Numbered from the stretch's first letter, positions 13,264 to 25,029 are shown. The stretch is 64,000 bases of DNA from Corvus cornix cornix (GCF_000738735.6 NC_046335.1:2728001-2792000); one strand, 5' to 3'. Notes: generated by a model not told the origin, from the letters alone. Numbers and translations: made by a program.

Positions 13264-14986
13264 TTTTAAGCAGCAAGTTTTGCAGGCTCAAGCAAGACTT
13301 TCAGGCAGAGAACCCCTCCTTATATCCCAGCCTGGGCTCTCAGCACATCAGTGTCCTCTGCAGGTTGTCTGCAGCAGATGGTGATGAAAACATGTTGGCT
13401 GAAAGTTGCATCTGTGAGCACCCAAAAAAGGGTCTGGAAGCACGACTGCAACTTTCCTTACTATAAATATTAAGTAATCTAATTTTTTTGCTTTTATGAA
13501 GGGAATTCAAGCCATTCAGGGAAGAAATGTTAGGAACTCCCTCTTGACAAATGGGGTTTTCATCAGAATATGACAATTCCAAACTGAAGATCCTGGAGGG
13601 ATGTACCCATCTCAAACAAATCTTTATCTTGAGAAAAGTTGTTTGGGTCTAGCTCATTAGTCCTCATGAGTTAAAGGCTGTCCTGAAAAGCCCTTCAGAG
13701 GGACTCAAGGAAATGCTCTTTGCCTGGCATCTTCAGTCACATCCACTGTCCCCCTTGTCAAGGCTCAGCTGATGTGCAGCTGTTCTCAGCAATCTAAATG
13801 TTCATCTAAGCTCCTCCAAAAAACCCTTAAGTTCTCCTTGCAAGTCACACCTTAAGCCCCTCTTTTTAGGTATGCAATAATCAAGATGAGGAATATACAA
13901 CCAGTACAGCAGAGTTGGGGAAAAAATAGGGAACTAAATTGCAATAAACTTGTTTTTTTTCTCTCTCTTTTTCTTTTCATTCAAAATGAATATTCTGTCA
14001 AAACTAAGTGTCACAAATATTTCAACACCACAGTAGCGTCATCTGTCTGTTCCCAGCAGTGGCCATCTCTAACCATGCTGCAGCTGGACCAAAATACTTG
14101 ATTTGAAGTGATGCAGGACCTACCACACAGAGCTCCTCACCCTTGAATGGTCATTCCAGTTTTAACACAAATAAGCAAACCTGAAACACTAATCCACCAG
14201 TTTTCCTCAGCGAGAGCTGTGCTTCCAGTTTGCTTAAGGAGATTTTCTTTTAAGAGACCTTTATCTTTCTATCTGAAAGCTTCCGTGTTTGCCGGGATGC
14301 TGGCACGACAGAGTGACTGCACTCGAGTTCCCCAAATAAAGTACTGACAAATTTATTGTCTGCAATAATATTTTCCTACCTCTGTGAGGTGGGTTGAACC
14401 TATTCCACTTTCCCCTTAGTAAAAAACAACACTGATGGCAGTAATTTATGTTTCAGTCAAGGCCAAGAGGACTAATTAGAGCATATTAAGCTGAACTGTG
14501 CAGGCGGTTCCTGCTCTTCTCCCGGGTACAGATCCCATATGCCACAGGCATCCTCCTATCCATGGCCATGAATGGCTGTTCACGGGCTGGAAAGAGCATT
14601 TTGCTAACAGCCATTTGTGCAGTTCCTTAGTAGGAACTTCCACAGTTTCCGGGATTCCTTAATCATTTCCCTAACAACCATGGATAACAAATGTGACCTT
14701 CCTGTGAAAAATGAGGCTAGGTCTATAAACATGTTATTAAGAATAAATGAAGCTTTTAGGAGAAGGGGTTAGTTGGGGGTCTTTGCTGGGCTGTTAGCCC
14801 CTGGAAACTTGAATGTAAATAGAAAACAATTAAAACCCCAGCCCCAAAGGATGCTGCGCTCAGCCAGGGAGGCTGTAATTAGGTTTCTGCTGCCGTTAAT
14901 CGCTTCTAAAGTGAGTGATCATAAATTACAAATGTGTGCAAAATCCTCCCAGAGCATAGCCTGAAGAACTTCTCTGAGCTCGCTTG
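13264..14986. other. Unique non-coding sequence with AT-core motif blocks
   Basis: No gene or transposon recognised. Two short blocks, about 14440-14520 and 14865-14940, contain several homeodomain-type cores (taattag, gtaattagg, gttaatcg, cataaattac) close together in an otherwise ordinary context. This is suggestive of a regulatory element but is not proof. Confidence 0.5.
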
Positions 14987-15020
14987 GGAAAGAGAGAGAA
15001 AGAGATAGAGAGATAAAGAA

Positions 15021-15540
15021 AGGAGAGGAGAGGAGAGGAGAGGAGAGGAGAGGAGAGGAGAGGAGAGGAGAGGAGAGGAGAGGAGAGGAGAGGAGAGGAG
15101 AGGAGAGGAGAGGAGAGGAGAGGAGAGGAGAGGAGAGGAGAGGAGAGGAGAGGAGAGGAGAGGAGAGGAGGAGAGGAGGAGGAGAGGAGAGGAGAGGAGA
15201 GGAGAGGAGAGGAGAGGAGAGGAGAGGAGAGGAGAGGAGAGGAGAGGAGAGGAGAGGAGAGGAGAGGAGAGGAGAGGAAGGAGAGGAGAGGAGAGGAGAG
15301 GAGAGGAGAGGAGAGGAGAGGAGAGGAGAGGAGAGGAGAGGAGAGGAGAGGAGAGGAGAGGAGAGGAGAGGAGAGGAGAGGAGAGGAGAGGAGAGGAGAG
15401 GAGAGGAGAGGAGAGGAGAGGAGAGGAGAGGAGAGGAGAGGAGAGGAGAGGAGAGGAGAGGAGAGGAGAGGAGAGGAGAGGAGAGGAGAGGAGAGGAGAG
15501 GAGAGGAGAGGAGAGGAGAGGAGAGGAGAGGAGAGGAGAG
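15021..15540. repeat. (AGGAG)n purine-only satellite array, about 104 units
   Basis: A 520-bp array of the pentamer AGGAG, uninterrupted except for two phase shifts: an extra GAG-type insertion around 15170-15185 and one extra A near 15279. The plus strand is 100% purine over the whole array, so the duplex is a homopurine-homopyrimidine mirror repeat able in principle to form triplex (H-DNA). The GG-rich strand has quadruplex potential. A GA-rich lead-in runs from 14986 to 15020. The minus strand reads as a 215-residue frame of Leu-Leu-Ser-Ser-Pro repeats (14926-15573), which is a by-product of the pentamer and not a gene. True length may differ from the assembled length. Confidence 0.98.
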
Positions 15541-16848
15541 GTTTTTCCTTCTTTCTCTTTCCTGCTCTTCCACGTGTATCAGTCAGGCTTCTAAATTAAT
15601 GTTGGAATGGGAGGCTTAGGCTAAACCAAACCCCAGGATTGCTTCTTTTTCTTTAAATACACAGGCACACATGCACACATGCATGTATAGCTAGTTAAGT
15701 GAAGAAAATGTACCTCCAAACATCATATTTAATTTCATTAGCTACTGTTGCTTTCTTGGAATCCGCTTATAGCACATGAAGATAAACATTCTCCGAATGA
15801 TAAGGGTGTGTTTATAAACTTCGTTTGGGATGAAAGAAGCCCTAACTGGTGTGTTTTTATAATAGGGTTAATGGTGCTTTACTAATCCTTTGCCTGTGAC
15901 TAAGAAACACAGACATCTTGACTTTCCTGGGAGACGTGGATGCATTTTCCTTCTTCCTGGGCCCTCAGCGTGCAGCTGGAAGACAATGAACCACCCCCAG
16001 CTCTGCGAGAGTGAATTGTGAAGCAGAAGCATCACATTCCTGGGACTTCACCACCAGCCACTCAACGTTCCCAGAGTGCAGAATTAATTCAACACATTGT
16101 TATTTTACAGTTTGGCTTTGCTTTGGGGGGCCTTTTCTTTCTTTCTTTTTTTTTTTTTTGGAGAAAACCACTGCAGCAAATGCTCTGCAGCTTCCAAACT
16201 CTTGTGCAGGTACTGCCTAAGCACCCAGCGTGTCCACCTGGGACCCCCAGTCTGTTGGAGGATTTCAACCCAATGTCAGACACATTGGATAGGGAAGGCT
16301 CCACCCTTATTTATATTGAGTTGGCCACTTCACCAACACCCCTCTCACACAACTCATCACCCAGGGCCGTGCTGCCCTCAGCTTCCTCAGCCACATCCTT
16401 TTGGCTGCTCTGCTCCGGCTCCTCGCTGCTCAACTGAATTGGAGGCTTCCTCCCCCTGCCAGCCCCTCCGCGTGGTGTAAAACCCAACCTTCCCAAAAGG
16501 TCAGGGCTCTCTGTTTACCCAACCTTCTGTTTCAAATTTGGGAGACAATGGCTCGTGGGGAGCCGAGCGGGGGTGATTTGCCGCAGTGCTGAGTCACGGG
16601 AGTCCAAGATGGATTTTCTGTTAACGCCGAGGCACAGCCCTGGTTATGGCAGTATTCGGAATTATCCTCGGACCAGGGAATGCTATGATGCTGAGAGAAA
16701 TGGAGAGCTGGTGCCCTTGAACATCCACTGCATCACCTACATGCTGCAGGCTAGGGAAGACTCCAGAAGGGAATAGTGGTTATCACTATTGTCTGCTTCT
16801 CTCCTTGTCCCCTTGTCTCCTTCTACCAGCTTTCCAGGTGGATATAAT
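15541..16848. other. Unique non-coding sequence
   Basis: The array is followed at once by a 22-bp pyrimidine tract (15541-15562), a switch of strand bias. A short interrupted CA-rich patch lies at 15659-15688 and a T run at 16147-16160. A 73-codon plus-strand frame at 16555-16776 reads smoothly but has no recognisable domain and no clear promoter, so I do not call it a gene. Confidence 0.5.
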
Positions 16849-17180
16849 CACAGAAACATAGAATCATAGATTCACAGACTGGTTTGGGTTAAAAAAGACC
16901 TGAAAGCTGATCTTGTTCCACCCCCTGCTATGGGCAGGGACACCTTCCACCATCCCAGGTTGCTCCAAGCTCTGTCCAACCTGGCCTTGGACACTTCCAG
17001 GGATCGGGCAGCCACAGCCTCTCTGGGCAACCTGTGCCAGGGCCTCACCACGCTGACAGGGAAGAATTTCTTCCTTTTATCTCATCTAACCCTGCCCTCT
17101 TTCAACTTAAAGCCATTCCCCCTTGTCCTGTCACTCCAGGCCCTTGTAATGCTTGAGTTCAGAAGTTGTCTTTCTGGAGA
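16849..17180 (-). mobile_element. CR1 LINE 3' fragment
   Basis: Minus-strand CR1 copy of about 330 bp. The plus-strand text starts with several tail units (cacagaaacatagaatcata, gattcacag), then 'ccctgctatgggcaggg', 'ccaggttgctccaagctc', 'cctggccttggacacttcc', 'ctctgggcaacctgtgcc', 'aagaatttcttcc', and 'cattcccccttgtcctgtcac'. It fades near the 'tttctggagaaagctc' block. The multi-unit tail and close match to the 25.0, 30.7 and 36.4 kb copies suggest the same subfamily. The 109-codon plus-strand frame across it is antisense repeat sequence. Confidence 0.93.
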
Positions 17181-17582
17181 AAGCTCAGGAAGGAGCCAAG
17201 GATTTATGGAGAGGCTAGAAAGAAGAACAACAAAGATAAAAAGCAATCCAAAGGCATAACTTTGGGGCATTAATGTCCATTAGGAACTAGTGGTGATAGG
17301 AGGATATTTCTGTAGATTAGTCTGGTTTTGTTTCATGCAAGATGTTCTGCTTTCCTTTCAAGCTGTTCTCAGAATCCAGATTCTGTGAAAACAAAGATCT
17401 GTTGTAGCCTGCAGTGCATTCTTGCCTCTCCTTGCTACAAAAAATAGTAGCCCAGATTTGCCCCCTTTTATAAAATAACACCCAGTTTAATTAAAAGTTG
17501 CAGTGAAGCAACCTCTACTCTCCACAGATGTCCTCCTTCAGTAGACTTGTCTCAGCACACAAATGTTTCTTGGATCAGCAGT

Positions 17583-17606
17583 AGATGGATGGATGGATAG
17601 ATGGAT
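17583..17606. repeat. (GATG)n-type tetranucleotide microsatellite
   Basis: About six units of gatg/gata (gatggatggatggatagatggat). Short, with one variant unit; likely polymorphic in the population. Confidence 0.85.
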
Positions 17607-17726
17607 CAGGAGGTGTGCTTCTCCCTCCATGATCTGTCAAAAGCTACTTCTGAAATATCTCTAATGGAGAACATTCAGGAAAAAAAGTCAAGTAAACATG
17701 AGGTGGAAGAAAAGGAAAAAAAACCT

Positions 17727-18095
17727 TAGAATCATGGAATCATTGAGGTTGGAAAAGACCCTTAAGATCATCAAATCCAACCATTCCCCCACCACTACCA
17801 TGGCCACCACTGACCCATGTCCCCAAGTGCCACATCCACATGGCTTTTAAATCTCTCCAGGGATGGGGACTCCACCACTGCCCTGGGCAGCTGTGCCAGG
17901 GCTGGACAACCCTTTGCATGAAGAAATTTTTCCCAATATCCAACCTAAACCTCCCCTGGTGGAACTTGAGGCCATTTCCTCTTGTTCTGTGACTTGGGAG
18001 AAGACACTGAAGCTCACCTGGTTACAAACTCCTTTCATGTGTTTGTAGAAAGAGAGAATGTCTTTCCTCAGGCTCCTTTTCTCCAGGCTAAACTC
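17727..18095 (-). mobile_element. CR1 LINE 3' fragment, second subfamily
   Basis: Minus-strand CR1 copy of about 370 bp. The plus-strand text starts 'ttagaatcatggaatcattg' and carries 'aggttggaaaagacccttaag', 'atcatcaaatccaacc', 'ccatggccaccactgacccat', 'gtccccaagtgccacatcc', 'ctgggcagctgtgccaggg', 'cttgttctgtgacttggg' and 'tcctttctccaggctaaac'-like blocks. This module set differs from the copy 550 bp to its left, so the two are independent insertions of different CR1 subfamilies and not one split element. It reaches into the 3' part of the reverse-transcriptase reading frame, but every frame is broken. Confidence 0.92.
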
Positions 18096-20277
18096 CATAA
18101 ATCCAAGGACTTCGTAGAAATGAGAAGATTTTCAGCCTCATTACTTTATTTTAATGACTTTCCTGAGAAAGGTTTGAAGCAAAGCATGGGATACTGCCCA
18201 TGGCATCATTTCATAACGAATTTCAGCATGGAATTTTGAATGTGCCACTTGTTGCTGTGCAGTTGGAACCTCCTTCTCTCTGGAGGCCTTATCCTGCCTG
18301 TGAAACACAATAACCTTCAACTTTTCTCACCAGTTGGAGGCAATGCGTGTTCATATTGCCATAGGCCCCAGAGCATCTAAACCTTTTGCTTTGGAGCAAA
18401 GTCCTGCAGGAACACGGCCAGCCCAGAGGAGACTGTGAGAAATTCTGTCCTCTGGAGAGTCCTGTTTATTTTAAGCAAAACAGCTAGTTTACATGTTGGC
18501 CTTTTAAGCAAAATACTCCGGTTCATTCTGCCTTGGATTTAGTTATGTAACCAAATTGCTATGTTTTTTAAATAATCTGAATGGAATTTGCAATGCCGCC
18601 TCCCAAGGGAAAGGGCCTGATTCTGATTTTCCAGCTGATTCCCTCACACAGGTGAGACTTCACCTTCAGGGCACTTCTGCTTGGGGACTGCATTGCTTAT
18701 CTCTGCCTTGCACCCAGGACACCTGAGGCCTGGAGAAATGGAAGGGGATAGACCAAAGACAATGAGCAAAAAACATCAGAGCCAGGTCATGCTGCAACAC
18801 CGCTGCGCCCTGGGCTGTCTGCTCGCTGGCATTGCCTCCTGCCATGACCCTGGGAATGATCCAGGGTGACTTGAATGCTGCCTGTCTCTGGCAGTGTGAC
18901 GTTCCCAGGAGATGGTAAACTCAGCCTTTGAATGCCCCAAGGCCTGGCCCATGGCTTTCTGCCTTCCACACCAGCGCTAGGCCCTGTCCCTAGGCTGTGT
19001 CACGTGGCAGAAGGTGTCATGCGGTTTAAAAATGTGCCATGTCTGGTTTAAATCCCCAGTTATGGAAGGTCTGTTTTTGGGGCTGAGGCATTCTGGGGAG
19101 TAGGGGTTGGACACTGGTGTCAGGAGTCCTTGGCTACTGCTTTTGGGGCTGATTCACACTCTGGTTGTGAGTCCTCTTCATATACTATCTACTGAAGTCA
19201 CTATTTTGATCAAAAGTCATTATTTTGGTTACTACAGGACACCAATATCATATTTGTCTGCCTCTGTACTTTTTGCCAGCCCATACCAAGGTCTGCTATC
19301 ACAACTGCCGCTGTCTGGGTAAAACCAGAACACAGAATTTCTGAAAAACTTGGTTTTGTGAGATTTCCAACCCAAATTAATGAGTTGTGGAGAAGCACAG
19401 CCTTTGATGTATGTACAAACACCATCAAGCTCCCAGCCATCTTGAGCTCAAAGAACTCTTAATCCTCAATCCCTTCCCTGCAATTAGAGCAAGGACAGTT
19501 GGTGCTCTCCATGACCAATAATGCCGTGTTTTGGCTCGGAATTGCCCCTGCCAGCAAGGAGCTGCTGTGTAAGTTAGAAGTCCATGTGTGGTTAACTGCA
19601 GCTCTGGAATTTTGCAGTGTCTATTTATACAAATTGGATTGACTTTGAATTCTACAGCTCAATTTCTTTTCTGTCACAGTATCGTGTGAAGCAGCAAAGC
19701 CTCAATCTTTTAACTGATCCTTACACTGTCACTGCAAGATCCAAGGCTAAATTTCCTATGGATATGTATGAATCCTGACATGGCAGATGGCTCTATCCTG
19801 TGTTGAATTATGGAGCTTATTGTAACATACATAGTTCCTTGATAGACCTTAATTATACCAGAGGAGGGAGCCTGTATGATTTAGGCTGAAAATATGCTCC
19901 AAACAAATTTCCAGGCTCCAAAAATTGTCAAACACCCATTAATGCCACCATAAAAGATGATGCACTTAGGTGATGTGCATAAAGAGGAAATAAATACAAA
20001 ATGTTGGGGTGGAAAAAAATGAACGTGAATGTCATGGATCAGTTCCTCTTGGATGGCATGGAGGGCTTCTTCACCGCATGCCCTGGGAGCCACAATGAGT
20101 TGACTGCAGCAAGAGGAACACTGCTGCAAACCTTCCCTTCCTTCCATCTGCTCTGTTCCCTCCCACCCCTCTCTCGTCAACCTCCCTCTCACGCAGGGAC
20201 AGAAGGTCCTTGGCAGGTAAAAGTAGGATGTCCTCTCCAGCCAACACCAGTGGTCACTTTGTTCTTCCTTTTTCCAG
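18096..20277. other. Unique non-coding sequence
   Basis: No gene, RNA or transposon recognised. Composition is ordinary. No CR1 copy of either orientation is present in this interval, which separates the minus-strand CR1 group from the plus-strand group. Confidence 0.5.
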
Positions 20278-20439
20278 GCTGTGTCTGCAAGACTAGAGCA
20301 TTCCCAGAGCAACTCAATCCATCTGTCCTTGCTCCCACATCCATCACTGTGGTCAAGGACTCAGGAAATGAAGGATTTGGGGTGACCGCTTCAGAGCCTG
20401 GCCCTGTGACAGACCTGGCATCTCCTGTCCTCCTCCTGG
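20278..20439 (+). other. Candidate exon-like ORF flanked by splice signals (unproven)
   Basis: A 162-bp open segment (54 codons) starts right after a strong acceptor-like pyrimidine tract (gttcttcctttttccag) and ends at a near-consensus donor (ctgg/gtaagc). Both boundaries fall in phase 1, so the segment is symmetric and could be skipped or inserted without a frameshift. The translation has Cys at its start and an unremarkable mix of residues, with no domain I recognise. Acceptor-donor pairs around short ORFs are expected by chance several times in 64 kb, and no partner exon was found. It should be treated only as a test target. Confidence 0.15.
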
Positions 20440-22199
20440 GTAAGCCCAGCACCCGGGCCCGTGCTTCCCTCGCCTTGCCTGGCTGTGTTCCTCCAGGCCA
20501 GTGTGCTTTGGCTGCTGCTCTCTGAGCTCTCGGGTTCTCAACCCGGAGTTATTTCAGGCAGCGCTGCTCGGTTTCTCTTCCAAGGGCTTATGAAACGCTC
20601 TTCTGGGACTCTTCACCTGACTCATTGTTTCCTCTGCCACCCCACGCTGGGAAGCACCGCCTTGCCGATGACTTCTTTGGGAAGCTCCTGAGGAGAAGAG
20701 AGCAAGAGGCGCCAGGCAGAATCTTTAACCCCTGGCTTTATCTCCATGGGCTCACAAAAGTGGGGATTTTTCTGCTTTTTCTTTTCTTCTCAGCAATTGC
20801 CCGGCTGTAGCTCCTTCTCTCTTGGAGGAGATTTGCTGTCACTGAGCTGACACCCGAACACACACTTTGGCCACCTCGCAGGCCAGACTGAAGCGCTACA
20901 ATAGGGACCACTCCGTACTTAGTGGGACCCGCCACAGTTGCTAAATGCCGTCTAACCACACCCATCATCAAAGGCCCGAACGCTCCCATTGCATTCGCTC
21001 AATTACAAACCACAGAACGGCTTTGTTTCAGTCAATGGCAAACAGTCGGACATGGAAGCCACCCACCTTCAAAGCCCTTCTGTTTGTTTGTTTGCCATCG
21101 TACTCGGGCCGGCTTTTCCGCCACCTTCGCACTCCGTGTGTGTCGGAGCAGCCCCTCATAAATATGAACACACTTCTCATTTCGCATCTTTTCCTTGCAC
21201 TTTCTGCCTTTCAGCTGGAAGCAAGGAAATGGCTGCTTAGTGCAGACAGGATTAACCCTTTTTCTTCCTCACTAATGGTCTGAAGTTTTCCCCCTACCCA
21301 CTATTTTTATTTTAAGAAGTTTTTTCCCCCGAGACTCTCAAACTAATTATTTCTCCGTTTTGAGGCCAGTGATTTCAAAGTAAGGACACATAGGGTCCCA
21401 AGTCTACAAAGTCTTTCCTGTCTAACATATTCTTCCTTCTCAATTGCTCCTCTTCTTATGAATCACAATACCTCTGATAAAGAGAACAACAAATTCTTCT
21501 TCAGGGAGGCAGACAAGGACCCATCTATATATTAATAAGCACAGGCTTCACAAAGATGTCTTATGACCTGCATCTACGTGTTTTTAGCCCAGATTCTTGC
21601 AGGAACAAGGCCCTGTTTGATCAGATTACATGTCCATCTGCCCATCACTCTTCACCAATTACTGTGGAATTCCCTGCCATCTTCTGGTTGGTTTTGATGA
21701 GATCTTCAAGATGTTAAGTTCCTCCAAGGTCAGTGAAAAAATAAAAGGGTGGCCAGAGAGAAAAGTTGAAGCAGGAGATCAACTGTTATGAAACCTCATC
21801 AAATCCACATGGGCACTCACATTGAAATCAAAAAGCCATAGGAAACTGAGGTTTATTAATCCCATTGCTGATGGAACAGCTCAGATTTTCTTTCCGTTCC
21901 TGTTTTTGTTTGTCTGCTTGTTTGTACATTTGCTAGAACAAATAACTCACTCTTGTGGAGCACTACAAATTTCACAGATCCAACCCAAACACATTTCTGG
22001 CTACAAACACTCAGGAATTTGGGAGTCTTCCATCCAGACCCACATCCAAACCATCCCAGCTGAGATGCATAAGAAGTAACACAGGCAAGGAAAAACTTGT
22101 CTGAGTCTGCTCTGGCTTCCGGTGTCATTCCTCTGTGGGGAACCTGGCTATATCCTGCTTTTCTGGTAGATCCCACAGGTCTGATAGCACAGCGCAGAC
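20440..22199. other. Unique non-coding sequence, locally CpG-containing
   Basis: No gene or transposon recognised. The part at about 20840-21170 keeps more CpG than most of the window, in moderately GC-rich unique sequence. This may mark a conserved or regulatory segment. The frames across it overlap on both strands and have no recognisable domain. Confidence 0.45.
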
Positions 22200-22299
22200 A
22201 AATCCATACCTGGGATATCGAGTCCAGTTTGGGGCATTCCCTCAGGTCTTGAAGCTCAAGGTGTTCTGATTCAACATCAATAGAAAAGCTTTCATTTAA

Positions 22300-22454
22300 A
22301 GGTGGTGCAGCACTGGGCCAGGTCACTCAGTGACAATCTCCCTCCTTGGAGGTTTTAAAGGCTCAGCTAAAGCCATCACTGATCAGGTCCCATTCCAAGC
22401 AGGACTTACAGACCTTCAGAAAATCCTTCCCACCAATAATTCTGTGGTTCTGGG
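22300..22454 (+). mobile_element. CR1 LINE 3' fragment, heavily diverged
   Basis: Plus-strand CR1 3' end. The sequence 'gcactgggccaggtcactcag' is followed by 'ctccttggaggttttaaagg', an eroded central part, 'aaaatccttcccaccaataa' and a tail remnant 'attctgtggttctg'. Weak similarity may extend left to about 22200 (a 'gatatcgagtccagtttgggg' block resembles the 'catccagttttggg' segment of CR1), but I cannot fix the 5' edge. It is more diverged than the other plus-strand copies. Confidence 0.75.
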
Positions 22455-25029
22455 AAAACATCTGATTTATTTTCCCCTTTATCACACTAAGAGCTGAGTA
22501 CATCACCCATGTTAGCTCTCAAAAATTATTATTTTGAGAGCAATGAGGCTTCTGCTACTTTCCTTGTCACAGGCTGGTCCTTAGCACTGAATTTAAAGTG
22601 GAGGGAAAGGGCCAGCATCATCTGTCATTCTCTGAAAATGAGAAGCATTTTCAGCTCATTAATCTAACTTTTCACAGCCCAGCTCCTGTCCCTCTCAGAG
22701 GCATGAGACCATGTGTCACAGAAATCTTTATGCCTAATAGCAAGGAAACCTTGAAAAGTGAAAACAGTCATAGGCAAAATACCCAAAACTTCCTATGAAG
22801 ATTGAATTTCTCTTTCTTTTTAGTATGACAACAGAACTACCCGGGAGTGTGGAAACTGAATATGCCACTGAGCACATTTATGTCCATCAGTGCCCACCCT
22901 TGGACAACCTATCCCTAACTACATTTGGGAAAAATCTTCCCATTTCAGCATGTCAAGGAAATAGTAAGGATGTTGCTGATTCAAGGAGTATCTTAGACAG
23001 AATGGAAATAGGTAACATAACCCCAAATCTCTGCTTGCTACGTGCATACTGAGGCCTTCAGTTCTGATGAATAATCTGTATTTTTCTCTTTTACCTACTA
23101 AAATAAGCAAATAGCCCCAGGGTCAGCTATGAGCATTTACTCTGCCCATAATCCTGATTCATGGGGCAGATAGGCAATGCATTTAAAATTAGAAAGGGCT
23201 AAATATTCTCAGATTCAGAATATAAATTTCATTTAAAGTCAGTTTGTGATTGCTAAAGACTCCGATTCATTAACTAGCTTGTCTGAATATTGTCATGAAA
23301 ACCTAAGCTTTATTGAGTGCTAAAAGCCTTAAAAAAGATGGAAACATATGAAAATAAGAACATAAATTCCCTGCCACCACCACCACCACTCCAAGAGTAA
23401 GAAAGAACCAAACCATAACAATGGGCTCATTACAAATGCTCCATCATTTTGCAATAACCAAGCACTTAAAATGTTCTTGGTAGCTGCTCTGAGGATGCCA
23501 TTTTTTTCATTATGAGCCGTACTTAGTGCATAATTTATAGCTGGCAGGCCAGGGATAATCCTACAGTGTGAATGTGCTGCGAGACTGCTGTAATTACACC
23601 AGAGCTGTGGTTATGGGCCTTGTGGAACTGATACTTCTTTTTAATTGTGCCACTGATAAGATCAAATCCAACACCGTGTATCTCAGTGGAAGGTTTGTGG
23701 ATGTAACTGTAGCTGCCAGCTGCCCTCCTGGGCATCTGCTCTCCCTCTAGGAGCCTGTGAATAAAGGGATGACTTTTCCCCCAGTCTTGCATCCCCCAAA
23801 CCATCAACCAGTTAGAGCCTGGCCCCACTGGAAACAGCAGTACAGCACGAGAGATTTAAAGGAATGGGATCAAACCAAGGAAAACATCCAGATGTTTCTT
23901 TTCCGTCGCTTTTGGTCTGTGCTCCGTTTTCTCCAGTAAGTCACTAAAACACTTTGATGTGAGAATTTTATATTGGTGATGGTTTTGCAGCAGCCAAGCC
24001 ACCAGACAATAATCCCTTGGTGTCGATGTTCATTGGCTTTGTCATCTTCTTAGGACAAAGGAAAAAAAGACCTAAAACTGTTCTCTACCAAAAATAACTT
24101 TAGAAAATAAATATTTTGGCCCCATCTTGCAAAAAGTCAGTGTGACATTTAGAGGGAGCTAAGAAAACGAGTCTTTCCTGCCTTAGGAAGAAACTTAGCT
24201 TAACTTGGGTCCTGTTAACTTCGTCATACTATTACTTGGGCGCTGTTTGGTATTAGTCACTAGCTGCTCCCTCTCAGCTTTATCCAATTTAATTTCAAAT
24301 ATAGTGCAAACAGATGCCTTTATGTTTCATTTTTAAATCATTTATTGTTCTACATGTAGCAAAGAAGCTTAAAAAAGAATGCGAAAGAATTGCCAGAAAG
24401 GTTTTTTGGTTTTTTTAAAAGATATATATATATAATTGCAGTTGTGGTTGCTGTGGTTTCTTTTGGGTGGATCAGAAAAAAATCAAGTCTTCCTTCCTCG
24501 GGGATATAAGGGGAAAAAAAAAAAGAAAGGATGGAGAGGAAAACTCATTCCCATGTCTAGTGCTTTTTATCAGTAATGGAATGAAGCAATCAGGTTTAAG
24601 GGCTTGTCTAGACGGAGGACTCTGGCACTGGTGTAACTCCCGTGGTGTAGTAAAGTCTGTGCAAGTCCCAAACGCTGCTCACAGCAGCAAAAGAAGCTGC
24701 AGGGATGCAAAGCCACCACGCAGAATGAGGCAGCTCCAGGTCCTGCCCAATCCCAGCTTAGGCAATGCGGATTGTTTGGACAGGGGACGGCCAAACAAAA
24801 TTTGGTAAATCGGTTTTTTTTAATTTATCAAAGTGTCCCAAAGCAGCATTACCAACACAACAGAATTGTTGATCAATTAAAGTATTTTAACAACTTGCTT
24901 CTTCTGGAGGAGAGGGGGTTATAAATAAGAGAAACATGAAGAATTGCTGACCACAGTTCAATAAGCCCAGGTTTTAAAAGAGGCTTATTTTAATGGAAAA
25001 CATAACATGGCTTTAAACTGACAGAGAAT
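22455..25029. other. Unique non-coding sequence with a motif-dense block
   Basis: No gene recognised. A (CCA)n run of about five units lies at 23376-23391, and a short (AT)n run at 24421-24434. The block at about 23500-23740 has clustered homeodomain-like cores (ctgtaattac, ttttaattgt, ggataatcc) plus a GATA-type site (ctgataagat), resembling a non-coding enhancer in composition. The 188-bp segment 22824-23011 is described separately. Confidence 0.5.
22824..23011 (+). other. Candidate exon-like ORF flanked by splice signals (unproven)
   Basis: An open 188-bp segment lies between a very good acceptor-like tract (gaatttctctttctttttag) and a donor-like site (atag/gtaaca). Its left boundary falls in phase 2 and its right boundary in phase 1. 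The encoded stretch has two Cys and no low complexity, but I recognise no family. Its phase is not compatible with direct splicing from the candidate at 20278-20439, so the two do not support each other. Chance is a sufficient explanation. Confidence 0.12.

Noticed and set aside
14926..15573. 215-residue minus-strand ORF made of Leu-Leu-Ser-Ser-Pro repeats
   Set aside because: It is the translation of the (AGGAG)n array. A pentamer without stops in that frame stays open indefinitely, so the ORF carries no coding evidence.
16555..16776. 73-codon plus-strand ORF that reads smoothly
   Set aside because: No recognised domain, no acceptor or donor at useful positions, and no sign of a promoter. 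Short ORFs like this are expected by chance.
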